Assembly: GCA_021234155.1 (NCBI GenBank)
Contig: JAJEKV010000294.1
Span: 64,001-128,000 of the forward strand
Source: Isoetes taiwanensis
Taxonomy: Eukaryota; Streptophyta; Lycopodiopsida; Isoetales; Isoetaceae
Direction of reading: 5' to 3'
DNA: 64,000 nucleotides
This document shows, piece by piece, positions 44,211 to 56,702 of this stretch. Under the pieces are notes generated by a model. That model ran no database searches and was not told where the DNA came from. It saw only the letters and a list, made by a program, of their open reading frames with translations. Position numbers and translations under genes: made by a program. How positions within the stretch are numbered: the stretch's first letter is position 1; the number at the start of each line of letters is the position of its first letter.

Positions 44211-44705
44211 AATAATGTCTACAACTTGCATTTACTAGAGTTATTGTTGGATTGCCAATGTTTACATTGTTATTGGACTGCATATTAAAGGTATAATAGG
44301 AACTTTGATAGTACAAGAAGACAAGGCAACTAGTTTAATTATCAATAAGAATTATAAACAACAAAGAAATTCAGCATTGAGTTCATGCTTGTTATCTAAT
44401 TATATATTTCAGATGTCATTGTTATATGCAATAAATTTAGTCCTCTCGACCGTCAAGGTTATCTTCATCTCTACGGACTTCATTTCTTTTGCTTTCATCA
44501 TTGTCCTCCTGATCAGTTTAATGCAGAATTTAGTTCTGATTTTATGTGATGAAAATTGCTTTAGAACAATATGAAACAATAAAACTTCTTATACCTGTTC
44601 TTTATCAGAGTCAGTTTCGATATAGCAAATATTCTGCACGTATAATCAAGTAAAAGATTATTGTAAAAGGAGACCCACCACGAACATTGTATTTAAAAAC
44701 ACTTA

Positions 44706-46690
44706 CTGTGTTCATAACTTCTTTCACCTTCTTGGGTCTCGTCTTGAAGATGATACCTGGGCTTGTCCCATTAACATAGTCCAAGGCTCTATGCTGCCAT
44801 TATAACAACACATTTAGAACTAAAAGAATTGCATAATCAGAAAATGAGCATTTAATGAAACATCTTTGCTGCAATTCGATTATTTAAAACCTGCAAATAT
44901 CGATTAATTAAATCTAATAACTTCGTTCTTTGGAAGGCACAAATTTTATTGGGAGTATTAATGCTCTTCGGCCAAATATCTAAATGCATACTGTAATTAT
45001 GTGCCACACATATGAGTAATAAAGTTAAAAAAATGAGTTTAAAACAAGAAGGATATTGATAATCAAGGACTTATAGAGGAATTAAGACATATACAGTAAT
45101 AGACTGTGAATATTAAAGGAGAATACGGATCAGCAAAGATATCTAGCATATTATGAAAGGCAAAATGCAAGTAATCCGTATAATAGGCTATGCTAAATGC
45201 AAATGTAAAACAAGAATGGAAATACATGCGGGGATCTCAAAGCTTTCCGACCTATTGGAACGAGCCGATAGTTTCCAAAGCACATAGATTGGAAAAACCT
45301 AAGTGTTTGGACAAGACTAAGGAAAAGAATTCAGTGATTTCAGGGTGTTGGTATAACCGACATAAGGTTTTGGAGATCCTGCAGTAATGGGCAGTAATAT
45401 TTAGTATTTCAAGATCAATGCACGCTAAAAATCTGAGAAACATTGGATCATATATAGTTTTGTGATAAGTTGATGAAGTGATACTATTAACCCGTGTAAA
45501 TTCAGCAGGAAGGAAATGTTAAGTACAAAGGCAATACAGTACCAGACTCTCAATCAACAGGAGCAACCAGCACTGCAGAAATCAGAATGGTATAGCCAGA
45601 TGGGAGAGGGATAGCAGGTTATAGGGATGAGGGTTAGATCTGAGCCTGCACCTCAAGGGTTAGATCTGAGTTGTTTTACTTACAGATTTACTATTCTGGA
45701 CTATCCTTACTCTGTCTCGGACATCGGCATTCCATCTAAGTTTTGTAAGGATTAACATACTCCAGCGTTCTTAATGCTAATAGCCAATATTTCATCAATA
45801 CTTTTTTGGATTGACCATGTACAGGTGGATGTGAATATGCATGCTGTGATGTGTCAGATGCTGCAGAATATGTAGATCCAGATCCAGGGCATTCATTTCA
45901 AGCAATAAGGCAACATATTTTTGGCAGGGATGATGATACATCTGCAGATCCGCCACCAATGAAGCGGTTTTGTACAAGCGAAGCGGCGAGAAAGGATTAT
46001 CTAAGAGGGTAATTAGAGCGACACATTAATCTACACCAGCAATAAACAAGAATGCATGACATTGACTTAAAAAAAAAAAAAATTAACCAACCTTTTTGGG
46101 AACAAAGCCTTTTGCAATCATCTTCTTTCTCCATGCTTCATACCCGCCCTTTGCAATTATTTCACAATGAGATCCTCTGTTGGCATGGATCCCAATCGAA
46201 AGCGCATTGTATTTGCATTATTTACCAAAAATAAAGAAATGTATTTGAAAGAAGATAGCACTTACAAACTTAGTCTTAATAGACATTATGCCGCCAGAGC
46301 CCGTCCGTTGCTGCCTCGTGCGTTTGGCAGCAGCATCTTTTTGTCTTTGATAATTCACGCCCGCAATTTCGACAAATCTCTTCCAACTTTCATCATCAAC
46401 ATGCATTGGTTTCAGCGCATTATTGTTTCGCACGTTCCTCCGAAGATTTTCCCTATGATTTTAAACTCAGAAAAATTGTATTTACATTCATATTCATTAA
46501 TTACTAACCTCCAGTGTTTCCACCGCTTCTTCAAGAACTTAATGACATCCATCTCGGATAATCCATCGCCAAACTGCTCATAAATGTATTTCAAGGTCCC
46601 TCTGGGGTGGCGTGGTTTTATTTCCTTGAAGAGTTTATCGACCTCCACCGCAATAGGTTTTAACAGCATCGATGCCTTTTGCTCGAATTC
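44706..46690 (-). pseudogene. CACTA second gene (TNPA-like), exons
   Basis: Minus-strand exons with splice borders: 46669-46512 reads 'PIAVEVDKLFKEIKPRHPRG', 'TLKYIYEQFGDGLSEMDVI' and 'FLKKRWKHWR' up to a GTTAGT donor. The next exon, from a TCATAG acceptor at about 46455, has 'NVRNNNALKPMHVDDESWKR' then 'FVEIAGVNYQRQKDAAAKRT' and 'RQQRTGSGG'. Another, 44790-44708, has 'ALDYVNGTSPGIIFKTRPKK' before GTAAGT. The W-x-x-F-V box followed by a basic R/K-Q stretch resembles the Transposase_24 (Ptta/En/Spm) family of TNPA-like accessory proteins. Whether the exons in S copy 2 also belong to this gene is unclear. Confidence 0.5.
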
Positions 46691-48852
46691 CGATCAACTT
46701 CATCCCTTAACAATTCCCTTTATGAAAGCATACCTACATTTAAGCATTAAAAAGAAGCCACATAAGCAAGGCAAGAACTTGATAAAATGGCTTATTCTAT
46801 TTGATGGGTCCATCATCTATAAGAAAAATAAAGAAGAACTGAAGTAAGTTGCAGGCATACCTGAGATCTCGATAGCTTTACGAATTGAACGTTGTAAGAG
46901 AGATCAATATCCTCCGAAATGTTTTTCAACTTCGATATCATCTTGGTGATTCGACTCATCATGTTCATCATCATTTGACTCATCCGAGGATGATGATGAA
47001 CAACCGAAAGCACAACATGCCTTTTTGTGGTGATATATTGTTTTCTGAATTTCTGCGTGCTCCTTGTGCGGATGTTTCAAAGATTCTTTGGAAGAACTAT
47101 GGGATTGACGGCGTTTCCTTGGTGCGCACATATATTAACAACTTTAGTTAGAATAGTAGTATATAAATGCGCAATCAAATCCTAGGTTAATATAACAAGG
47201 GAAAGAAAGCAATAAACGAATTTGGCATTCTGTTTCTTTTCGCAGACTTTCATATCGGACTTTATACAAGAATGAAAAGCTTATTCAAAGCACGCAAATC
47301 ATTGAACGACTATCAAATTGGCAAATGAACAGCTATCACATTGGTAAGGTGTGCAATAATGGCCTTCATAGCTTAGTTCCAAAGGTAATGTATGCGGACC
47401 TCCGCCTAATGAGATGAGGTGCGCATTTTTATCTTCATAGCTTTGCATGCTTGCGGACTTTGTCTCTCTCTTGATGCTATAAAATGCAAAAGCATTAGAA
47501 TGTGAAAGATCAAGTTAGGTTGGTTCACGACGTTTAAGATGGAAATGACATACCATGACCATTCATAACCATCTTGAAATTGAGCTTTGAGATACTGATT
47601 GACAATCAACAATCTCATTACTAGCGCACACCAAGTTATACTTGTAGAAGCATTTGCATGTAAAACAAGAAATGAATCAAAGTAGCTTGGGAGGCGATTG
47701 CTTTGACCATGTGATCCATTTGGCTCCCGATGCATCTACGGGATATTTATGCGATTGCAAACATCTATGGCATTTATAACATAATCAATGACTCGATGAG
47801 AAATGAGGTGAGAGTAGATTAAAGACGATAATTAATTGACCATCCGCAATGGGCATGTTATAGATCTTGCCAACGTCCTTTGGTCGTAAGGAGTAATAAT
47901 GCCATCCGGTAGTGAGTTTTCAGAATATATATGAGTTTGTAAGTCTCAACCAAGGTATATGAGTTTGACAAAAGCGAATACCATGATCTTTGAGATCACA
48001 CGATAAAAGGTTTTATGATCACCCTCTCTTTTCTTTCGTTCCATATCCTCTCTACTAGTTTGTAAAGGTAACCACTCTTCACATATGAGACTTCATTTTT
48101 GACAACAAAGATGTCGACAACAAGACCGAATGCCTATATATGACTCCATCGATTTTCAGGTCCATTATTACCTTGTATGCGGCTCTTTGGTCTTTGATAT
48201 CATCTCTCCGTTATTCTTATCATATATAACCAACACGGGGGAATTTTTTTTTAGGTTTTTTTGAAACATGTTTTTTGAGTTTTTATAGAATATTCTTAAT
48301 ATTTCATGAATCGACAGGACACAATGCTTGCCTCAAAAGAGACAAACACCTTGCACATATATGGAGGCCCTCAACAATAGATCGCACACAAGACTTAAAC
48401 TTGACCCAATCATAGAACAATGTTGGTATCTAGAAAATAAAATCATCAAATAATATAACAAAGAAGATTTGGAGAATTATACTTAGAAAGTAGATAGATC
48501 AATTACAATATTAGAAAATCCGAATAACATAGTAATTTATGTCACTGCAATAATTGAATAATTGGGAGACTATATCTAATGTATAAAGCGGACATTTGTA
48601 TTTTATATATTCAAATCATGTATCTTCTTGTGCCTCATCATCGATGTAAAGACATCGTTTTTGTTTCTTTACTTTTTGCTCAATAGTTGAGATTAAGGAC
48701 AACACAGTGGCATGTTGCTCGGCATAGACGGGGGCAAAACTGCAGTATAAGACAAACACATAGTTAATTTTTAATATGGATGGTTAAGTTAAACAAAAAA
48801 TAAAATTTTTAGCTCACTAACTAATCAGTCGGTTCTTCAATCACATCTGTGA

Positions 48853-49702
48853 TTATCTCATCCTCTTCCTCCAAATCCATCTGCATAGAAGGATCCCCCT
48901 GCTAGCTAATAGCTTTTTGAATATAGACATTCGAAGTGTTCTGACCACATCACATATATCAGCATCAAAATCCATTGCATCCCAGCAAAGAAACATTCTT
49001 CCACGCAAATCTGACCAATCCTTGTTATTTAACAATGACTCTTCAAATGCCTTATTCACTTCTTGCCAATACGGGTCCCAACCATCAATGTCTTCATCAG
49101 TCACTAGAATAACATCACCTTTTGCTGTAGCCATAGATAGAATAAAGTTCCCCTTGGATTTCACGTAGCCATCCTGTCTAAAGGTATCTCTTAGTATTTG
49201 CGCTCTTGAACCCACTTTGCGGACCTCCTCACTAATCCAACATAAGGGAATCATGGGTGATTCTATATCCCTCTTTAATGCTAGTGCATCCAAGGTTTCT
49301 GAAATCACTTCCATAGTAAATAGTAAAAGACGCAGATAAGTCACCAAGAACATCATCATCAGATCCTGAACCTTGACCTTTTTTCTGACCTTTTTCTTTT
49401 CTGTTTGCTTGATTATTATCTGTAGCATTAATATCTATCTCATTAAGTTCTGCTCTTTCTTCTTCTTCTTCTTCTTCCATAACAGCTTCCAACTGCATAG
49501 CAATACTTCCTACCATTTTTTCAATATCGACAATCTTATCTGCAGACCTTTCTATTGGCTCTAGTGGATCTGCACTAGATTCAAATGACATTGCCAAACC
49601 GATGTGCGTGGCGACCTCTTGGCTTTCTTTTAGGAGTGACGTGAATCTAGTAGGGTGCAAATTTGGGGATTTGTTTCTTGTTTCTACCATAGCATAGGCC
49701 AC
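48853..49702 (-). pseudogene. MULE minus-strand gene, product unknown
   Basis: Two overlapping frames form one broken gene. The first, from ATG at 49702, has 'HIGLAMSFESSADPLEPIER', a run of six Glu codons, and 'NRKEKGQKKGQGSGSDDDVL'. A frame change near 49330 leads to 'SPMIPLCWISEEVRKVGS', 'GNFILSMATAKGDVILVTDE' and 'DLRGRMFLCWDAMDFDADI'. Acidic and basic tracts flank a more ordered C-terminal part. I recognise no domain; it may be an accessory protein of the element or a captured host fragment. Confidence 0.4.
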
Positions 49703-49934
49703 ACTGCAAGAAATACAACATAAGATAAGAAAAAAAACAATATATTGGCGTTCATTTGATCCAGAGACAATCGTCTAATATCAATTGTTTAACATTCTGT
49801 TTTAAAAGGAAGAAGAGGTAGTTTAGCATGGAAATCTAACATGGGACATTAAAAAGCTGTGAAAAAATAAAGCAATGATGCGGTCCCATTAGGCTTGAAG
49901 AACTTTCAAGCGTTTAACTTCAGAGAAACATCAA

Positions 49935-50690
49935 GGCAACGGTGCCGCTCCTTGCAATGGATCCCGATTTCTTGTCTTTTAATGGATGAAAAAAACATAG
50001 CAGTGCAAGTCCCCTTTGAAATCAGGGACATTATAAACATTTTCAACGAGAAAAAACTTCGAGGGAATGGCGTAGTCTTCTTTCAATCAAGCACATTCAT
50101 TGTGTTCTAGAATAAGACAAAAGTTAAGTAGCGGTGCCGTCCCCTTGCAACGGCTGGCATTTCAGTGATTTAAAATGTGACAAAACCCTAAGCAAAGCGG
50201 TCGCCCCTTGGAATCAAGCATATTTCAGATGTTCCTGATGAGACCAAAACTAAGCCAATGGTGCCGCCCCTATTAACTTCAAATGAAAAACTTCCTGATT
50301 GGACAAACTTACGATGATTTGAAGCGTCGAGACAAAGAAATCCACGTCGAGCTCCATAACCAATGGGAAATGGTTTTGATTAGAAGGAGGAAAGCCGAAA
50401 ATAGAGTTCAAATTTTTTGATGTAAAAGAGATTTTGATGGAATGGGAGCCGAAAGCATAACTAAAGCATTTTTTTGATATCGTTATCACTTGTGCTTTCG
50501 TTATCAAGCATAAAAAGCAACTTTCGATACAACCTTAATAAAAAGCAACCTTCATAAAAAACTTTCGATAAAAAGCAACCTTGATAAAAAGCAACTTTCG
50601 ATACAACTTAAAGGAGAAGAACTTTCGAAAAACTTTAAGTTGTATCGATACAACTTAAAGGTTTCTTATACAATCGATTAATAAGATAAA
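49935..50690. repeat. Short repeats in the MULE centre
   Basis: Variants of GCGGTGCCGCCCCTTGCAA recur at about 49938, 50131, 50198 and 50262. From 50500 to 50680 there is a degenerate array of AAAAAGCAACTTTCGATA and ACAACTTAAAG words. These lie between the two divergent genes and could be the element's regulatory centre. Confidence 0.6.
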
Positions 50691-50867
50691 AGGCAAAAGA
50701 TATACAACTTAAAAGATATACAACTTTGCCCATCGCGATGGTGGTCTAGTGGTGGTAGCCTGGAGCCGACGAGGTGGACATCAAGTAGTTAGGTTCGTGG
50801 TTGTCTTGGTGGCATCAGAGGGTAAGCAGATGGGGAAATTACATGCTTACAGGAATGGACATAGCCA

Positions 50868-51991
50868 GTGCCATACATGTCCCTCAAACTAACATGTCTG
50901 AATCCAAGCACGGAAGCATGCATATTTGATATGGCAGAAGCACTTTTGCAAAGCTCTAAATACAAAGCATGGTTGGAGAGTAGACACTTGGGAACAGGGC
51001 CTACTGTTTCGAATCTATTGGGAAGATTAGAAAGAAGTATTCTTTCTGGAATAAGCCCTATGCAGGGAGTAAATATAATTAATGAACAAGTGTCCAGGAG
51101 TGGAATGCCAGAACATAATCATGGATCTGGTGGTAATAACTGAACCATCTTGAGAAAGACATCCACAATTACTAATTCTGAAGCAGGAAGTCACTGTCCA
51201 GATAAGGTGACCCACACTATGTCATGTTCAAGAATTGATGACTCAACAAGAAGGATAATAAATTTTGGCAGTCCACAAATTAGAGTTATAGAAGTAGATA
51301 TCCATCAGACTAGTTGGGCCTTGAGGAGGACACTTGCTGGAAGTGAGGTGAAATGTATGGGCCGTTTCAAAAACTAGTCATAAATGTCGAACACGTATTA
51401 ATAAGGGAAACAAATCCACTGTTGCCCCTTCTTTTTATGGGATCAGAAGACATCGAAATGGAGAGCAGGAACAAATGATGTGGTTTTGTTCAACCAATGT
51501 GCAACATACATGGTATCCAGGATTATAGTATTGTCGATTGCTCTAGCGCATCTGGTAGTTGGCCAGTGGCTACGGGAGTCAACATAAAGGATGAAGAATT
51601 GCAAGTGTTGATGAGTAGCGGATTTGAGGTGAGAGGGCTATCATCCACATCTAATAAGTATTCCACTGATATTTCTTCTGATGCACCTTCTGCAAGTAGC
51701 TTTGTCAGAGTTAGAAATGGAAGGCGTGTCAATAAAAGAGCTAGATTGAGTAACGATGAAGATGTGAATCTAGAGCGAAGTTATGCCATGGAAGCAGAAG
51801 TAGTTGGAAAACATATTATCACATGCGGAAAGCATGTAATTTTTGAGCTTAGAAGAGATACCAACATTTACAAGATTGAGATTAGTGCACACCCTAAATG
51901 TAGTTGTCCAAAATTCATGAAACATGATTGCAAGGGTAGATCTCTCCTCTGCAAACACGTGTTATGTCTACAACAAGGTGTTGGGACATAA
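50868..51991 (+). pseudogene. MULE plus-strand gene with SWIM-like zinc finger
   Basis: The first frame (50868-51143) reads 'ACIFDMAEALLQSSKYKAWL' and 'ESRHLGTGPTVSNLLGRL'. After stops, a frame from 51497 ends in 'GKHIITCGKHVIFELRRDTN', 'PKCSCPKFMKHDCKGRSLLC' and 'KHVLCLQQG'. The C-x-C ... C-x-H arrangement (CSC ... LCKH) is a SWIM zinc finger, common in Mutator transposases and FAR1-like proteins, and here lies close to the C-terminus as usual. The upstream DDE domain of a MULE transposase is not recognisable. It could instead be a captured SWIM-containing host gene (Pack-MULE). Confidence 0.55.
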
Positions 51992-54273
51992 TCTAAAAGA
52001 CAACAAGGAGGTGATTCAAGCAATATTGACGGATGCTGCACTGGCAATGCTTTTAGGTGTCAATTAAATTCTTCAAAAACAATTGTTATTGTATATCTAG
52101 AAAAGTAGCAGGCAACATCAAATTTTTGGTGTTCAAGATATTATATAAGAAATAAGATTCTTTCCAACTTTTATTTGCTCAGTTTTCCCCACATTGATGA
52201 ATGAAGTAAGAGGAATACACGAATACTCCTTACAAAAAACACGAAAACATAGTTTGAAAAAACATAAAAAAAGTCGCACCCAACCAACACCAACTTCCAC
52301 AGGTTTGAAGTTAACACAGCTCATAATGTCCAGCAATAGACTAGTGTAATGACTATCTCATGGACCATTACTGGCTCAAAAAAGGCCCACTGTTCATATA
52401 TCCCTTTCTTTTGCTACTAACACACACGCACATGATGAGCATATAACCAAACACTACCTCAGGATTTGACACTCCTTAGATAAAGAATCATATGCATGAA
52501 GAATCATGAAGAATAGATACCAATTTACATCTACCATGGATTTTAAGAAGGTTTTGTTTGCCAAAAACAGAGTTGCCTTTTCGTTTACAAGACCATGACA
52601 AAAGATATTTCTAAAACAACATTTTTGATAAGCTAAGAACATTAAAAAAGAAAACAAGAGAACAAGTAGATGCAATATCCAAAAGAGCAGGTTTAATAAA
52701 ATAAATGACAAAATGAAAATGATCTAACATTCGGGTGAACTCTCACCTCTCTTTACGCTTTTGTTTCTTTTCAATATTTCTCTCTTCATTTTTTGATGTC
52801 TTTGCATTGAATCATCCCTTCTTGAGTTCTTTTTTTTCGATCTTCCAACTCCGATCATCAACACACTTAATATATCTTGTGGAACATTGGCAAGAAACGT
52901 GGACAACCTATATGCATTTGACCCTGCGGTGTTTGGGCCTTTGCCTTTGTTAGGTCCATTTGCAGACACTACAATACGAAAAACAACGGTGAAATCCCAA
53001 AGTGGAAATACCTCCAGAAGTTAGGAATAAGAAAAACGTAGTGATATTTACTTGTTACAACAACAACCTACATTGAGAGGAGCACCGAGCGGGGACATTG
53101 AAGATCGAGGGCATCAAAGATATAGGTACTTTCGAGGGTAATGGCAAGATTTGGCCATCACGCGATCGGTGGCGCCAAACTTTGGTATGATGTCGCCTTT
53201 TTTTTTTTTTTTTTCCTGTTGTTTTTTACTTTCTTGTGGGGGCAATGTGTTTACCAAAATGTAACTAAAAGATATTACTTTTCAGTATCGATTTTACCAT
53301 GGGCAATACCCCTTTGTGCAATATAAAATATAAAAAATATTACTTTTCAGTTTCGATTTTACCATGGGCAATACCCCTTGGGGCAATATTACAGTATTCA
53401 TTTCGAATTTCTAAATGAAATGTGACCATGGGATTTGTGTCCCTGTATCCCATTTTCAAATGTAAAATGAAATGTTGCATTTTTATTTTCAAATGAAATA
53501 AAATGTTTTCCATATGAATATGGACTTGTATCACTAGATTCATTTCTAAATTTTCATTGAAATGTTGTTGTTTTACTTGATTTTTTTTTTCTAATCAATG
53601 TTCTTACCATAGTTTTTGTGTACTAGATCCATTTACAAATGTCAAATGAAATGTCGAGCTCTGGGACTAGTAGCTACAATAGTAGGAACGATTGTTTGCC
53701 ACGCCAGGTAGCCAAATCATCTTCTTCAACGTCTTCTTCATCAAATTCATCATCCTCCTCCCGACGAAGGTATAGGAAAAGGGCTAGGAGAGATCCGACG
53801 GAAGTACTCTACCTTCGTCGAGGCACTTGTTGGTGCAACAGGTGTAATGGCAAGTCAAGCCATTCATATCGCATCCGATTGGATCATGAAGCAAAGTATG
53901 GATTATGTCGTAGTCGGCCTACGCAACTTGATGAAGAAAATAACCTCGAACATGATGCAAATACTGTGAGTAATCATTTTTGTTTTTATTTGTTCCAAAT
54001 AGAAGGGAAATGCTAAATTTCTTCATCACTTGTAACATGTATTGTGTATCTTCATTCTTCCATTTCTATTCACTTCTTATACATCTTTATGTGACGCCAT
54101 ATAGTCACCTAGTGAAGAGTCTAGCATGCAAAGTACTTTTGTGGGTGAGGAGGCAATTCATGATATGATCACAAATTTTTTCCCAACAAGCCAAGAAGCC
54201 AATAGTCGTGAAAACAATGACGGTGCTAATGACGTAGATGATGAACCATGTATTGATAAGGCAACGTACCTCC

Positions 54274-54507
54274 CGGGGGGTTCACTTATAGTAAGGGGGG
54301 TATGCCATGTGCGTGCATAGGGTGATCAAAAACACCCCCGTATACGATTTCTTGAAAGGCAAATTCGACCCCTTCCGTACAAAGTTTACCCCAAGTAGTG
54401 GCAAAAAACCCCCCTACCTCTTACGTATACGTATGGAAATGGGTCGAAAAAACCCCCCTACAAGTCACTCAGGCACATTGTATGGCACTTACAGTGAATC
54501 CCCCTTG
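54274..54507. mobile_element. 234-bp MITE in the transposase exon
   Basis: The 10 bases ACGTACCTCC stand on both sides (54264-54273 and 54508-54517). The ends are inverted: CGGGGGGTTCACT at the left, and CAAGGGGGATTCACT reading inward from the right. Removing the element and one duplication restores an open frame through 'ATYLHNEAS'. A 9-10 bp duplication suggests mobilisation by a Mutator-like transposase. The interior is unusual in runs of C and G and TACGTATACG words. Confidence 0.85.
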
Positions 54508-56567
54508 ACGTACCTCCATAATGAGGCAAGTACGCCATTGTTTCCAAATGCCCGTACATCTCGCCTTGCCACATGTATGCTTATTCTAAATCTTCAACAC
54601 AAAGTTGGTTGGAGCAACAGTAGTGTGTCCGAACTTTTTAGGTACGTACATGCAATTCATTCTTTTGTTTTGATTAGGGTGGGGGTTCATATACGGATAT
54701 GCTTACTTGATGTTTTTATAGTTTGCTTGATAAGATATTACCCGATGGCCATTGTCTTCCAAAATCTAGGCGGGAAGCTAGAGAGCTATTACGATCCTTA
54801 GGACTGGGAATATAACATCGTGCATGCATGTGTCAATGATTGTATCTTATTTAAGAAAGACTATGCAAACCATGATGCATGTCCAATATGTAAAGAAGCA
54901 CATTATGAAGAAGATAGGAAGACCAAGGTGGCAAGAAAGGTGTTACGCCACATGCCTATAATTCCTCGCCTTATCCATATGTTTCGATCGCCAACCCTCG
55001 CAGATTTCATGGATTATCATGCAAGGCATCGTGAAAGCGATGGAAAAATGAGAATACCCGCCGATGGGGCTTTGTGGAAATGTATGTAAAGAGAAGTGGC
55101 CTATATTTGCATCGAGAACCTCAGAACGTTAGACTTGGGCTAGGCATTGATGGTGTTTGCCCATGGGGAGTAGATCATCCTCACATAGCGTGTGGCCTCG
55201 TGGCAATTGTGAATTATAATATCCCACCATGGATGGCCACAAAAGCCTGGTCACATCATGTCGACTTTGATCATTCGGGTATGTATGTTGTATATAAGTT
55301 TATTTTTACTTTGTATTAAGCATAAAATGGGTTATTACAGGAAAGTACAAAGTGAAAAATATGGATGTATACTTGAAACCTTTAGTAGAAGAACTTGAGA
55401 TCTTGTGGAAGGGAGTGCATATGTATGACATTTCTAAGCCTCCACATGACTTTATATTCCATGGGATGTTATGCTTTACTCTTCATGATTATCCGAGTTT
55501 TTTTCTCGAAGCTTCGTGTATGATATAGTAAGAGTGCGAAAGTATCGAAGTTCAATTATTATTTTAATACTTTACCTTTTATTCTCATTGCAGGTCTGCA
55601 AACAAGTGGTGCATGTGGATGCCCATCTTGTGGGACTAGCTTGACTTCTTATAGGTCAAAATATCTGAAAAAGCAAATATATTTGGGGCATAAAAAATAT
55701 TTGCCAGAGGGCCATTCTGCACGTCGCCCTAATAAGACGTCGCAGCCAAAGCGATGGACACCCAAGGATTGGTTGGATGCTTGGCAAGAGATGAATCCCA
55801 ATGTGGATTACTTGACTAAATATAAAGATGCCAATGCGAACACTTGGAATGAAGAGGTTATCTATATTTTATAGGTTGGAATACTGGATTGGCTTGGAGT
55901 TGGTTCATTTGCTAGATCCTATGCACATTTTCAAGAATGTTGCTCATTCTCTTTGGCAAACATTTAACGGGGAGAATGGGAAACCTTTGGTGCTAGAATG
56001 GATCCGAAAGAGCAAAAAAATAAAAAAGAAATCTTGGCCCATCAAGAGGATGGGCAAGAAGACTCGGCATGGAAACAAGGTGCATGGGTTCTAGGAAAGA
56101 AACAAATGGGTTGAAGTGAACAAGAGGATAGCAAAGGTGCGCACGACAACTGGATATGGAGCTTCTTTGAGAAAGGCATTTACTAAAAAAGGTAGCCTCA
56201 TTGGATTAAAGACACATGATTGGCACAAGTTTCTTCAGGTATGTTTTGGTTCTTGTGCTTTTATTTTTTGGAATAAATATATTGCAACATATGTAATGAT
56301 ATTTCATGGACTTTGCAGCATATACTTCCATGTGTGATAGGTGACTTCTTGACCCCACAAGTAAGAAGCAATATGTAGCACAATAACAGGGGGTTAGTTT
56401 TAGATTTTTATACGCTTTTTCACATGGTTTTTCTATGATTTCGTTGTTGTATTCGTTGAGGTGTACTAAATAGTATTTCTAGAGTGCACCCTTTATGGGC
56501 CGTTGATTTTCGTTGGTTGGAACAATCCGAGGGTTGTTGTCTTTCTCTGCATGTGTTTGTGCATGAA

Positions 56568-56702
56568 CACTGCGCAAGTGTATGCATGTGCATGTGCACA
56601 TGCATGTGCATGTGTGTGCATGTGCGTGTGCATGTGCATGTGCATGTGTATTGTGCATGTGCAAGTGCAAGTGCATGTGTGCATGTGTGTGCATGTGTAC
56701 TT
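56568..56702. repeat. TGCATG/TGTGCA microsatellite
   Basis: Alternating purine-pyrimidine run of TGCATGTG, TGTGTGCA and TGCAAG words. All six frames look like low-complexity Cys/Met/Val or His/Met/Thr peptides, so no protein is inferred. It lies in a non-coding insertion or intron of the transposase gene; a 30-bp direct repeat (AACAGGGGGTT end) flanks the larger interval at 56366-56396 and 57208-57241. Confidence 0.85.

Larger units (their letters stand above)
48237..52281. mobile_element. MULE-type element with 9-bp target duplication
   Basis: AACCAACAC occurs at 48228-48236 and 52282-52290, immediately outside the element, and only once at the uninterrupted site in S copy 1 (about 32912-32920). 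The ends are imperfect inverted repeats: GGGGGAATTTTTTTTTAGG and, on the other strand, GGGTGCGACTTTTTTTATG, both followed by runs of T and GAAAC or CAAAC. A 9-bp duplication and G-rich ends fit Mutator-like elements. The 4.0-kb interior has two divergent coding regions, one ending in a SWIM-like zinc finger, but no recognisable MULE DDE domain. Confidence 0.85.
46824..53511. repeat. Segment S, copy 2 (inside CACTA, interrupted by MULE)
   Basis: Collinear with S copy 1 (31509-38692 without H5). It holds the same two clear exons on the minus strand (47126-46863 region and 52967-52745 region). It lacks H5, whose empty site is at 53330/53331, and contains the MULE at 48237-52281. In 46824-48236 and 52680-53511 the mismatches to copy 1 cluster at CAG/CTG, whereas 52282-52680 is almost identical. 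It sits between the TNPA-like and tnp2 genes; there is no D repeat next to it. Confidence 0.92.
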
